DNA from: Chamaea fasciata | Lineage: Eukaryota; Chordata; Aves; Passeriformes; Sylviidae | Assembly: GCA_029207755.1 (NCBI GenBank) | Contig: JARCOQ010000016.1 | Span: forward strand, 4,345,001 to 4,409,000 | DNA: 64,000 nt | Direction of reading: 5' to 3' | In this document: positions 46,836 through 60,358 of the stretch, one piece after another | How the letters are laid out: each line of letters starts with the position of its first letter | How positions within the stretch are numbered: the stretch's first letter is position 1 | Made by a program: the position numbers and the translations under genes | The notes under the pieces: model-generated | Databases searched by the model: none | What the model was told of the DNA's origin: nothing | Seen by the model: the letters and a program-made list of their open reading frames with translations, nothing else

Positions 46836-49800
46836 GTATTTTCACTCAGTAATTTTAAGGACACAGTGAGAAGGCAAGTTTTTAGAGATGGGTTATATGT
46901 GTTAAAAGGGGAAATGTGCTGGCATTTGCTGAGCACAACAAATATTACTGCCAAATGAGCAGGTCCCATTTCTGAGAAGGCAAAAAGAAATTGTAGATGA
47001 GAATTTACACCAAGGCATTTCAGAAAACAAGAGACGGTGGAGGATTTATTGCTTTAATTGAAATATTAGCTTTGCTATCTTCCTTGAATGTTTATGTGTG
47101 AAACTGGGTGTTGCTTGGCATCTGCAGGCTAAATCTTGGGCAACATCTTTGGTGGATGTGTTGTGTTAGGCATTGTCTCCCTCCTTCTCTCCCACCCTGC
47201 ACCAGTCCTTGGGGCAGGTTTCTGACAGCTAAGGGGGGGGGCACTGAAAATAAAAATAATTTACCTCCACTGTCATAGATAATAGCAGAATCTTGCTGAT
47301 ACCTCTTGGCTTGTGTCCTGGTTTTCCATTCAGTGCTTTAACTCAAAGGCTGGTCATTCATACACTTGTTTTTCCATTGAAGGGTGCAAATTTCAATGGT
47401 GTTCCTTGAGCTAAGAAGTAGCAGTTCTCTTCACGTAGTTATTCTTCCCTGCTCATGGGAGCAGACTTCTTGCACTTGAAGAAAGACAAGGAGGAGGTTA
47501 AAACAGCATAAACCACTTGAGGGGAGAAGTGAAGGAAACTGTGACCATGGCAGTAGGTGAGGTAAGGGGGAAGCTGTTTCTGAATTCAGCAGTGGATGTT
47601 GGAAATAATGTTTGTTGTGATTGCTGTAGAAATGGAAAGAACCATCTTCCCCCTGGACTTCGGCAAAAAAACCCAGATTTGTGTTTCAGGAGGTTGGACT
47701 GCACCAACTGGCTTCAAACACTTTTTTTTTTCCATTCTCCTGTCCTTGAGAGGTGTGTGTATCAAACACACACCAGATACACATTTCCTTACCAGAAGGA
47801 CAAAAATTTATTTTTCCAGATGCAGACAGGAGTGCTCTGGAGCAATCTGAATTAAATGCCAAGGTGAAAGAGTGTTGCTGTAGAAACCCATGGCAGACTT
47901 GCAGCTGGTTCTTGTATGTTTCTGGGTATATGTTACTGATAAAGACTCTCCAGCTATTTCTATTTTTCAGTGATATTGAGAAATGATTCTTCAAAGTTGC
48001 TGTTTAGTAGATGTATGGTACAGTTCAGAAAGGCAGGGAACTGACTGTGGTGGGATGATCAGGAATCTGCTAAAGCTCTGGGAACCATCCACTGGCTTTA
48101 GGGAGCTTTGGATTTCCGTCTGTTCACTGCAGTCTATGCAATGGATAATGTACTGCATCCCAGGGTTTTTTTAACTTCTAGGGAGGACTTGTTGATGTGG
48201 GAAGAGCTCCCAGAAAAGCGTTCCATAGAATTGCCTTCTCCTTTCTGCTGGGCATGCAAGGCTGTTGATGGCAATTGTTCATGAAATGTGTGTCTTGAAG
48301 AGCTGACAGAGATGACTTGATGCTAAAACATTGCCGTGGCACTTCCTCAGCATCCCTTTGATACCTCTGCCTCTTCTTGGATTAGCAATAATGTTGGATC
48401 AGCCCATGGCACAAATCCAGTTACATGAGCTCTCTGTTACCTGAGTGTACTCTGAGCAGCATTTCAGACTTTATTAAGCATTTTGGCTTTGAAAAATACA
48501 AATTCAAAATAAAAGCCCATAAATCTTTGTTTAATCAAAGTATACCTCTAAGAACAGTGTACATGGATATTGTATAACAAGAAGAGTGAATTCCAAATAA
48601 GACTTTGAAAATCCGTCTGGAGCAGAATATCAAGACTGATGGGAGATTTTTAGAGAGAGCCTTGCTTGCTTCCTGGAAAAATTCATGGTACTTTGTTGCA
48701 TTATCAATGCTTAAGTGACAGCTGCAAGGTGATTGAATTAAGAGGTATGCTGAGGGATATTGTATTTGCTAATGCATAGTTTATCTCTGAAGTTGTGAAT
48801 GTTGCTGCCTCACTGAAACGACGTTGGTTTGAGTGACTGAGACCTGCCTGTTGACAGCCTTGTCAGTCGAAAGCATTAATAGAGAATGAAATTACACTCT
48901 GGGCCTTGCCCCAGATGGGAATTGATGTAGTATTTTAGACCTCAAAAAGGATGGGAGTGTAGCAGAACAACATGACAACATCAAGATTTATTAGTGCTGC
49001 TTTGGTCTTGGCTTTGGGTCATCTCCTGTCTGCAGAATTCCTGCTGATGTCCCATCTGGATTTATATAGAAATTGATGGTAGGGTACAGCTCTCTGATCC
49101 TATCACTTCACATTTGCATCACTTTCTATTCTGGATGTGCTGTGAAGGGCTGGAAGCACCACTTGTTAAAGTAGTTAGCAGGAAAGCAGAGGAGAATGCA
49201 AGGTCAATTTCGCACTTTCAGAATTTAAATTATTTTCTGAATTGGAAGGGTGGGGGAAGGAAATCAAAGCCTGTGTCTCTGAGTTCAGCTGTGTTTCTGA
49301 ACCACAGTCCCTTAAGAGATAAAAGTACTTGAATAGAGCCATTAAGCGCTAGTTTGCTCTATATTTTGGTGCCCTAATTGTTGCAGAGGTCATACTTAAA
49401 TGCACACGATTTGGGTTTGATGTCTGTGTTCCTCTAAACACACGCAGTTGCTGAGAAAAAGGAAATTTCATTTTGACTATGATTGCTACTGAAAGCAAGT
49501 GGATGAAGTTTCCAAATCTTAGTTTAACAGCTCCTTTGGACTCGTCTATCCAAACGTTTTGTGTCCCCTGAAAGAGTTTGTTACCCCAATATTTCCTGCC
49601 GCTACGAAAATCAGGACACTGGTACCTGTTACAGCTTTTGTCTGCCCTCCCTATTTGAGCTGCTTGTGTCATTACAACCTCTAACCACTGCAGGTGCTAA
49701 GAACTAAAACTAGGGGGGAGCTGCACCCCGACTAAAACAGCAGGGAGGAGGGAATCAGGGGGAGTCCTCGAGCAGGACATGCTCAAACCTGGGCGTACCA

Positions 49801-51064
49801 TCCACCCCAAAACAGAGATTTTGGGTGCCGATCACGTAAATTCACTTCCAAACAGGGAGATGTGTGCTTTGGGCATCCTCCCTATCCTCTCTACCTGCCG
49901 CCTGCCTTGCTCAGGTGTCCTTCAGAGGGTGTCCCCCTCTTCCCTCTGGATACTGACAGGACAAACAGGCTCATACAGCTCCAGAGAGTTCTTAGCTTTA
50001 ATCAGATGCTGCACCAACCCCCCTGGCATTCAGGTCATGTACTGCTCCATTCAGCTTCAAGCTGAATTAGTTTGCATTATCTCCAGTTACTTTTGGACTA
50101 AGACAAACTGTTTATGTGTATTCTGGGCCACTGATGCAAACAGAGTATTATTGTGGGTCTGAATCAACACTGCAGCACAGCCATCAGCAGCCCTGCTCTC
50201 CTTGTGGGTGCCAATTTGTTCTCTCGATGAAGCTGCAGTGAGTGAAGGCTCATTCACCGGGAAAGGTGATTGAATGCAACTGCAGCTGGTTGATTAAGCT
50301 GGACAAAGAGAAACACTCGTGTGTCACTCGGCACGCTCTGCTACATGAAACAAGGGGATTAGATATGGTGAATTTCTAGTAATGAAAGCAGGCTATCGGG
50401 TTTGTCATAAAATCAGCTTAAAAGAGCTTTCTAGATTCCAGAGAGAACTAAAATAACTTGACCTACCTTGGTCCTGTAATCTTTAAATGCTGCTTAACAT
50501 CTGCCCATCAGCACTTGGCAATAATATTTATTATGAAATTTTCAACAGCAGACACCATCATGTGTTGAAATTAATAATGCAGAGGGGTGCGTCGTGGAGG
50601 GAAAAACATCATTACACAAGGGTTAAAAATGAAATGGAAATATTTGACTTCAGTGAAAAGGTATCTTTAGAAGAAAGTTACAACTCCAAAAATCTTAGTG
50701 GGGTCACCAGCCTGGCCCAAGAACATTTCTAGTCCCCTGCAGGTGGTTGGCACAGAACCAGTTCTGCCTGAGGGACCTAAACTGGTAATGGGGAATTGTA
50801 GAAACCCTACTTAAGGGGTAGAAAAGACAGATGTGCAGGAGATGCCTTTAAGATTTGAGATGTTAGTTGGAAACAGCTTTCTTCTCCCAGGACTGGTATT
50901 TCTGACTGTTATTAACTTTGGAGATCAAAAGGAGCCTAACATTAGGTGGACTGGATTTGAGCCATTGCAGGCAGAGGAAAAAAGTTTGAATTTCCTTATT
51001 GCACACTGTGCATTCTTGAAAACCACAGTACAGGAATTTGAGAACTTTTTATTCCCAGCTGTTT

Positions 51065-51087
51065 AAAAAAAAAAAAAAAAAAAAAAA
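51065..51087. repeat. Poly-A tract
   Basis: A run of 23 A. No gene-like or retrocopied sequence is recognised immediately 5' of it on the + strand. Confidence 0.9.
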
Positions 51088-52539
51088 GAAGACGTAAATC
51101 GCAATTCTTAGCTTGAAAGATCTTCCAAGTAAAAACCTCTGTAAACCCTCACAGGTCCCAGTTATTTCTCTATTGCACCTGCAATCTGCTCTGTAAAATG
51201 GGTTCTCTGGAAAATGGTCTGAAGGTTCCAAATCCTCATTTCCCATTGCAGCTGTCCCAGTCAGCTCTCCCAGGCCTCACACCACAGCTCTTTTTGTCCT
51301 GATTGGATTTTGTCTGGTTTCAGGTTGCACTTGCTGGTCCTTGTCATGCACCTTCCTTCCTTGCAAGCCAACTGTGGCCACCTTCTGCCTGTGGCATAAA
51401 GGACTGGGAACATTCTGGGCTATTTCTTGCACTGAACACTTTTGTGCCTTGTTTATCTCTGCCATCATGAGCCACTCCCCAGCATTGAGTCTGCAGCAGG
51501 AATTGGTTATTGCCAATCCCCTATAGTGAAGTCAAATATCATCTGCACTCCCAGACATTGTTCTTGGATTCATATATTCGGGGATGATATTAGACAGCTT
51601 TTCCACTGGGAATGCCTAACAAATCGCTTGTTCCTTTTGTTGTCCAAATCCTTTATTCACTCTGCTTTCTAGGATGCAGTTTCTCATGTTGAATCCTTGT
51701 TTTCCTAGACATAGAGCTTTGTGTCTTGGCTCTTTGGCTCTTTTGTTGGAAGGAACCCAAACTTTTAAGCCATCCAGGCCACTCTATTGGCCTCTTTCCA
51801 TCCTAATTTACTGCTGTGTTGCCCTTTGTACAGTCTGTAAGTTCTCTGCTAGTAGAATATATATTTATTTCTGTATTGAGAGTGGCGAGTATGCCAGGCC
51901 TGGTGTGAATCCACGTGGAGCACCCAGTTGTTTGCTAATGCTTCCCTGTGGACATCTACTTTTGAAGACCTGTCACTTACCCCACCCTTAATTCTTTTAA
52001 TATGGACTTTCAATTGAAACTACAAAGTGGTACAATAAATATCTTAAAATTGAAACCCCAGTAGCCTTCAGCTACCTAATTTGTGTGTGTGTGGTCTTCC
52101 CTCTCAGCAATTCCCCTGGAGCTGATCAATACTTGTCCACTTTCACTTTCTTTCTTTTTTTGCCCCCGTTTTATTTAGGGGCTGGATCTCAGGCTGTTCA
52201 ATCCACTGTTTCCCTACAAACAGGTAGTCCTTGACATTAACATTCTGCTGAGACTTTTGCAGCAAGCTCAGCTTCCAGCACTGAACTCCTCTGTAATATG
52301 CCTCTGAACTTTTCTACCCGTTTTTTTAACTCTCGTGATGTACGTGTTAACTTTGTCTTTCATGGTAGATAAATAGAAGGGCTGCTTTGCATTTCTGGTA
52401 AATGGCTCCATCCTAATTCAGGGAAACACTCTAGCATGTCCTGATTTGTAGAATTGGACTGGAGATTGGTATTTTGTTATGGTAAATGCATAATTATCAA
52501 GGCAGGAGGTTTTGTGGTTTTATTTTTTGTTTGCTTGTG

Positions 52540-52564
52540 TTTTTTTTTTTTTTTTTTTTTTTTT
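52540..52564. repeat. Poly-T tract
   Basis: A run of 25 T, followed about 50 bp later by a second T run of about 15 (52612-52626). Confidence 0.9.
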
Positions 52565-55500
52565 CATCCTCCATGAACTGCAGCAGTTCTCTCCCTTCTC
52601 AGGGGGAGGAGATTTTTTTTTTTTTTCCCTGGAGGAGCCAGTCTGAATTTTGGTCTGCAAAGCCATGCAAATTCTGCATAGAGTAACAATTCTGCAGAGT
52701 ATCTGCACTGAGGATAAGTCGTGGTTTTCTGCTACACGATATGTACTGTCTGGTTGTTTTTTTGCACTCCAAAGGCAATTCTGTTAATGTGCTATTGTGT
52801 GCAATTAAAAAAAATAAAAATTCAGGGATCATTAATAATTTTCACTGCTAAATCTGGGTATGTTTTTCTTCTGTGTGCCTTTATTTGTGAGGTCTTGGAT
52901 TTTCTACAAATCTCATTTATGGGAGAGTGAAGGGCTTGTGTTCTCTGGGCTGGTCTGAATCAGTTTGGCTCTGCTGTCCCAACTAAGAGTCTCACATTTG
53001 GTCCACAGGCAGCTCTTGCATCCTGCCTGCCTGCCAGGCCTCTCTTCAGGGCTGCTGCAAACCAGGATTTACCATCCCGGGGGGAAGACAGAAACACGTT
53101 CAGGGAGGGAAGTGCTGCTGCCCCAGATGAAAGCGACCCTGTCCCTTGGAACCCCACCAAATACATGCATCCCTAGGTTTTTCCAAGAAAACACTTATCA
53201 AATCACTTATTTTAAAGCTGTTCCACCTCCATTGATATGCTCAGAGAAGTATTATTTTGTCCTCCTTGTTAAAAGTGAGCATTTCTTTCTTTGCTATATC
53301 TCTGTGCACAGCATGTCTTGTTGTTACATTTAAGTTGCTCTAAACTCTAAATCAATAATCCCATTAGGAAGGAAAAAAGGGGCCTAGTAGCAATAAGTAC
53401 AATTGCAGAGTTAATTAGATCATTTTTATTCGAGTTGTAGACTCTGTTTGCAAAGATGTTCTGGCTCTGCAAAATCAATAAGGGTGCAATAAGTAGGTTT
53501 ATTTCCTGGGTATCAGCAGTATCAGGGTGGGGGCTGGATGCCTGGAGGGAACCAGGGGATTTTGCTGCCTGTGAGCACCGTGGCTGTGGGAAAGAACTGT
53601 TGCTGCCATGGAATCAAATAACAGAAAGCAGTGTATATTTTGGGCACTCAAATGTCTGGGAAATGTCTGGGGGAGGCTTAGATCCAGGAATTTCTCCCTT
53701 CTTAGTCCATCCCCACCAACTCCACAAACAAAATGTGCCTAAAATAACGCTACGTTTTAAATATAACATTTTGAGTTGGTAGCTACTTGTTTTAGAGTGT
53801 AAAACCCACCTGATTTTACAAACATTCTTCAGAAGAGATGGATGACGTTTTTCTTACCTCCTCTTTCCATTTTAATTTCTAAATGTGGTTCTTACTGCTG
53901 ATCTCTTCTAGTTTTATGCTACACAGCTATAAAGCCTTCAGTGGAGATGCACCTGGCTGGTCTGTACAGTGAGATTTAGCCTTGCCTAAAGCAGGCTTTG
54001 CACATCTTCTTTTGAGTGGAGCCGAACCCTCTTCCCCACAGCCATTTCCCTGTAAATAGCTACTGAAGACAATAAAACTGGAGCCACAAGAAAGATGGGC
54101 CTCCTTGTTGTTTCATTATTGTTAAATATGAGCCCTGCTGTGCTGTGGGATAACCAGCGCCCAGCACTGCTGTATCTCGGTTGTTATTCAGTGATCCTTT
54201 AAACTAAACCCAGCTGTACATTCAACAGATTAGTTGTGCTGCTTCCTCCTTGCCCTGTACATTAAGCTGTAGGTCGTGGAACTGGGCCTTAAATATTTAG
54301 TAAGCTTGTGTTGGCTAATAAAGACTTTTTAGGAGAAATCATGTTTCATGTTGGCACCCTAATACTCAAGTGAAGCTGGCTGGAAAGTTCTTGAATGTTA
54401 TCAGAGTTTAAATTATTATTAAGGCATTCAAATGCTGTCCTTGCCAGCTGGTCTTTCTGAATTTTATAGTTTGCTTGAGCATCCCAGGCCTGATTTTGCT
54501 CCAGGTAAAGTACCTTGCAGTGAAATGTAGCAGCAATCAGCTGTGCTGTGCTGTGCACACGCTGGCTCTGTTCACCTGAGAGAAGTATCAGAAAGAGCAT
54601 GGTTGAGAATAAGTGCAGTGGTCATAACATGAAGTTTGGAAAGTTTGGAGTGGTTATAAGATAAAAATAGTTTCAGTGAGATACACACTTCTTCGGAATT
54701 GGCTTTAAAAAAATTGACATTTCCCAGAAAAATAAGAATCTGTATATGAGAGATGGTCTGCTTGCAAGAAGACTTAGGGCTCAGTGGATTTCTTTTTGTT
54801 CAAATCTTTACAGTTGTGTACCCAGTTTGAACTCTAAACTTAAATTTAAGTATCTAGGAAGATTCTTTGCTTGATAAGAGTACTGTGACCTGCACTGTTG
54901 TGAAGAGTGGGAGGTGAGTCCAAATCATGAAGAGCTCTTCGTGGTGACAGTTCTGACTTTCAGCCACATTATTGCTTATAGTTTTATAAATTTCTATTTT
55001 CAGTTTATTTACCACCTGTTCCTAAGATTTGTATGAAATATGCCAGGACAAACACAAATTCAAATAGCTAGCTCTTACACGTCCCCAGAATGTGATCTGA
55101 AAAGAAATGCTGCAAAAAAGTGAGACACAGTTTACAAAAATTACTGTTTAATGACTATCTGAACTGTATAACTGTCTAACTATAATAACTATATAAACAT
55201 AACATATAAAAATACATACATTTTGTGCATGTGTGCAGATATATATGTACAGACACATGTATTTTATCATCCATTTGACACTTTATCCCTCAGCTGACTA
55301 AGGCGGAGACTTTGGTCAAATTTAGCAAGAAGATTCTGAAGTTCTACTGAGCAGTTAAAAAACTGCCGTGATTAAAACGAAAAACTATTGCTGTTATACC
55401 ACAGCTCAAGGCTGCACAATAAAGTGCACATCTCCTCAGATTCAGTAAGGTTCAGTTGTAATGACTTAACCCTATCGTTGCACAGAACTATCATAAGATT

Positions 55501-55791
55501 TTCAAAATATTAAGGTTTCTCCTCAGCAGAGGAAAGGCTGCATGTATTTAGGTAATAATATTGGAAAGACAGAACATAAACATGGAAAACGAGCCAGACT
55601 ATAAATGGCAAAGATACTGCTGGCCACCTATCTCAGAAGTTGGTGCCATTTTGAAGAGGGATAAACTGACTGCTTTAGACTGCTTTAAATGGACTTTGAA
55701 CATGTATGGGTTCTTTTTTTTTTTAATTTTATGATTTCTGGGGATTATTTTTTTCCCATGGAAAATAACTTTACTGTGTATACAAACACTC

Positions 55792-55810
55792 TGTGTGTGT
55801 GTGTGTGTGT
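55792..55810. repeat. (TG)n microsatellite
   Basis: About nine TG units continuing into TG-rich sequence (CTGTCTTGTGTG). Confidence 0.9.
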
Positions 55811-56641
55811 CTGTCTTGTGTGAAGAGATTTATTACATATATAAAGTGCTTGTGTGCACATGGGCATGCACACGCTTCTCCAGGTGTGTGGGAAGAGGGA
55901 GAGCCTGAAACCAGGATTCAGGGTCTGCCTTAAACCACTCTGGCAGAGCAAAGCCACCCCCAGAGCTGCGGCCAAACTTCAGAGGAATGTTTCCAGGTAA
56001 CCGCAGGAGCCCTGTCCTTTGCTGCGGTGGGTTATCCAGGATTGCCGGTGCTTTGTGTCAGTGCAGTGAATACTTCATGTGGACCACAGACTCTTTCACA
56101 TAATTTCAGCTGAGCAGCTGCAGCTGTGTCTGTGCTCTGCAGTCACTTGATCAGCACCATAATATATAGAATGAATAATATATACATTCCTGAAGAAACA
56201 GCACTGACTGGGAGAAGATTCAAGCTGAATCTTGGGAGCAAAAGAATGAATCCTTGGCTGGATTGCATTTTTTCTGGAGGTCTTTGAGGCAGTCAGGTGG
56301 TGGAGCAGAGCTAGGGATATGTCCAAAAGTGGTATTTTAGAGAAATATTTAATGTGGATCGTGCCCCCAACACTTCAAGCATATGGCTGTGTGCAGGGAA
56401 AGGAGGGTTAATCTTGTCTAGTATAAATTAGTAAGAGCTGTGCAAAAAGAACTTTTCAAAGACTTGCTTGCTAAATAAATTACCGGTCATGTTTTATTTA
56501 AAGTGCTCGTGCTGCCAGCAGAGAACATAGCAAACAAGCACACTTGCAATTAAAGTAACAGCCAGGCTTTTCCTCCTGGCACTCCTGTGACTTCTGCACT
56601 TGTTCAGTTTTATTGCATGTCACAAACAACTGAGCAAATCC

Positions 56642-56676
56642 CGTGCACACACGTGGCACACGTGCACACGTGGCAC
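56642..56676. repeat. CACGTG-containing tandem repeat
   Basis: Two near-copies of a CGTGCACAC-GTGGCAC unit give three CACGTG E-box cores at 56650, 56659 and 56667. The segment is CpG-bearing within a CpG-poor region. Confidence 0.75.
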
Positions 56677-59600
56677 GGCACGATCCAGCTGTTTATCCCC
56701 TTTCCCTGGCAAGTGCCCTTTTGGTAGAGAAGAGCTGAGACCCCCAGCTAAGCCCTATTTGCTTAGGGTGTATAATATAGGAGCCCCTAGGGCTGTGCCT
56801 CTTGCTCTGGGTTACCCAAAATCCAGAGTGGAGCCCATGGCTGTGGCCAGGGCTCGGGCTGTTCCCTCTGTCCACCCACGTGCTGCAGGAGCTGGGCATG
56901 GATTGGTGCCAAGCTGCAGACTGGCAGGGGTGGGTATGGAGGATTTACATTTCCAGCAGGACAGATGTTTGCTTTCTTTCCTCCCAGGCATCTGCTCACA
57001 TGAGCTATTTTGGGAAGTGGTGAACTTTAAGGGCAAGGCTGAGGTTACAGGAGGTTGTCAGCCTTCTGCCATCAGAGGCCATCACGGGATTTCTGGCTGT
57101 TCTTGCTTTAGGACTAATGGAGGAAATGTGTGGGGAAGATGTTTTCTACCTCCAGGATGCTTGAACATTTCTGGAAAAGTTTTCAGCTGCAGGACAACCT
57201 GTAGCATCCTCTGTAACCCTGGAGGTACCAACCCCACCTTTAGCTGATGGTCAGGCTTTAGGTTCAGCAATGAACACTGTCACAGGAGAGCATTTGTTCA
57301 TTTCTGTGCCAGGCTTTTCTTCCTCAACTACCCCCATGAGACACGCAAAGGGCTCATTGCCACTGGCATTGGGAAGTGTCTGTGCAGTTTTCAGTAGGTT
57401 AAATATAGATGAGGTGTTTGCTGCCTTTACCTTGAGCATAATGTCGATCTGCTCACGTCACAACTTCTCTCTGAAAAAGCAAGTAAAAAGGCTTGTTGAA
57501 ATGGCTGGCAGACAGGGGACGGTGTACAGGAATTTCTTAGGAGATGTGGTGTGGCTGATGATGTGTTTCTTTGTGCCAAAGATGCTTTTTTGAAAGAAAT
57601 ATCTCCCAAGGGAAGGACAGGAGTCTGAGAAGCTCTCCTGGGCTAAAGGAGCAGCATTTTCCAAGTTTGTAAGACTTTATTTGGCACTGATAAAGAACAC
57701 CTGAGTGAGCAAAAGACAAGTATTTGGGGCAAAGAGTGCATGGTTCTGAACATTTGGTAGGGTATTGACACATTCAAGGCATTTAGCACTCCATGCAATG
57801 GAAAGGAGCCACCAGTCTGTGAGCACTTTGAGATGAACAATTGCTGCGCTTGAGCCTTTCCTGAGGTGAAAAACAACAGATCAGTGGAAAGCAGAAAGTT
57901 CTGGATTTATCCCTGCAGTGCCTGTGGGTGTGGGAGGTGGGATCCAGCAGAGTGCACACTCCCTGCCTTGGAACACCAAATTTCACCCTCGGAATGGTGA
58001 TACTATCTGTAATTTTAGGAAATCCAGAGATATTGTAGGGCACGTTTTAGTTGCACATGTTGAACTGAATCAGAGGTACATAGCCTAGAATTCCCTCTGG
58101 ATTTTCCTCCTAGGCCGGTCCTGTTCTGTTGATGAGTTATGCAGAGCAGATCTTTGAACTTCACTCCTTCTTGTGCCACTGGGCACATCCCTGGGAGCTG
58201 GGCTCCTGCTCTCCAGCTGCCCTAGAGATGAAATTAGGTGCATCACAGGACCATCTGATGAGGAAAAAGTGTTTGTGATCAATCCCTGCTGTATGAATAC
58301 CTGAAGGTGCCTTTTATAATTGTACCAGGGACAATGTTAGCAGCAGTTTCCAAGTGTTCTGTATATATTTCACAGCCTCAGAATCTGAAAGGGATGCTGG
58401 ATACAATCACTGTCTGCAGGGTAGGGTGTAGCCATCCACTCATGCTCACTTGTTTCAAGTGAGTTTCACGACAGAATTGTGGTTACTCTTTTGTTTCTTG
58501 TGTTGGAAAGTTGCTTCATCGTGGTCAAATTCAGCCCCTCTGTTGTCTCAGCGATAAAAGAATCCAAGTTAAGAGTATATTGATGGAAGTCATTCTCCTG
58601 CATTTGAAACCTTCCCAAAGCTGTTACCAAAAGCCTTTTGTTTCCAAATGCTGTTTCTAATTCATGCTCTACCAGTTGGGTCCTTAATAGAGTCACTTGG
58701 CCAGTAACACAAGTGAAATGTGTGTCCTTCCGAAGCTTTACTATGAATATGAATAAAACATTTCCTGGTGCTATTAAACTAGCCTGGAGTAAAGCAATGA
58801 GAGTGGCAGCGTTCAGGAGTGATCTCTGTGTCAGCCTGTCTGCCCAAAAATAGATTGCAACAGTGACAGTCTTTCCTTTTCTTTAGTGCAGTAAAAGTTG
58901 GAGTTCTCTTTGGGAAGCACAGTCAGATAATTAGATTTACAGAGAGCTATGAAATTACTTCTTGTGCAGGATCTAGCACATGACAGTCCCTTCCTATGCT
59001 CCCTGTGCTAATATCTAATGCAGAATGCTACATCAGAAAAGTTGTATGCACAACAAAAAAATCTGTGTCCAGCAATCTGTGGTCCTGGCACAGGTCCTTC
59101 AGCAGCATCTTTAGTATGTGTTGAGAAAGCCAGTCCAAACTGGTGGCTGCTTTTGGATTATATAAAATTTTTGTGTAACCAGCATTAGGTCCTCTAAGGA
59201 AATCACAAGATTGGTTTAAAATGCAAATATGCACATTATATATATGGTAATTTTACAGGGCTTCTGTCTTCAGATTTTTCAGCATTTGGCCATTACATGA
59301 AGCCTCTTCCCAAAAAGTTTTTTTTTGAAAGGAAATTTAAAAAGAGTTTTTTGTATAACCATATACGCCTGTTTAATTGGAGTCCAGGCTAAATATTTTG
59401 GTATTAGCCTTGGTGGTAAGTGAATGAACCATACTCAGTATAGAAGACATCCTGTATTTACAAAGAAATAACTAACAGGCTACTAATTAATCCAGACTTT
59501 AGCTAGGCAGCACCTCATTTATATTTTTCAAGTTTTTTTGTAGTTTGTGGCCTTGTTTTTACAGGGCCCAGTTTTAGTTAAATGCTCCCAGAACCACTCC

Positions 59601-60286
59601 AAGATCATGAAGTCATTTGGAAGACAACCTATTTTTAATTACATTTCAAAAGCCTCAGTGCTTTAGTCCTGCCATCCCTTCAGCAGTAAGAAGATTAGGG
59701 CCCCTGCCAAGGGACTTGCATCAGCCTCTGTCGGGCTGGGGCTGCCTGGGCTTCAGCAGCTTCCCCAGCACTGTGGTTTCGTAGGGCTGCAAATGCAGAA
59801 TGAGCAACCTTGCACGGAGAAAGGTGAAAGAGCCTTTCCTGAGGGTCTTGCTAAGAGATTTGGACCTGTAGGGTGGAGCAAAGCTCTGGCTCAGGCCACT
59901 GAGAGCCAATCTGTCCACCCAAATCCTGCACTGGAGTGCAAGCTGCAGAGCTTGAGCTGATTGTAGAACAGCTCCATGAATTTACCAACATCCTTTCCAA
60001 CCTTGTTTTAGCTCCTCTAGAGGCTTTTCTACTTTTCTGACTTTCCAAGAGTGTGTCTGTATTGTATGGACAAAACCTGATCCTTTACTCCAGACAAAAA
60101 CTGGGAAATATTCATGGCAATTTCTAAGTGTTGTTGCTTGATAGTATGTGTCTGACACATGCAGGTCTGCTCAAGAAATTCTTGATAGGGAACTCACCCT
60201 GCTTCCGACTAGATATTTGTCTAATAGTCAGATTTTTTTTAAATTTAAGTTCAATCTCCTGAAGTTTCATTATATCTAACAGTGGC

Positions 60287-60358
60287 TTTTCTTCTAAGTG
60301 TTTTAATATTGTTTTTATATTATTATGATTATGTTTGTTATTTTCTTCTAAGTGTTTT
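60287..60358. repeat. Direct repeat of 18 bp, 54 bp apart
   Basis: TTTTCTTCTAAGTGTTTT occurs at 60287-60304 and again at 60341-60358, with AT-rich sequence between. It looks like a small tandem duplication. Confidence 0.85.

Larger units (their letters stand above)
41731..53000. other. Downstream gene-free region, proximal part
   Basis: No exon or RNA gene is recognised. The sequence is more GC-rich near 43.2-43.9, 44.1-44.5 and 45.5-46.3 kb, where several overlapping open frames occur in different phases, the pattern expected from low stop-codon density rather than coding. Poly-T, poly-A and TTTA tracts are listed separately. Confidence 0.6.
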
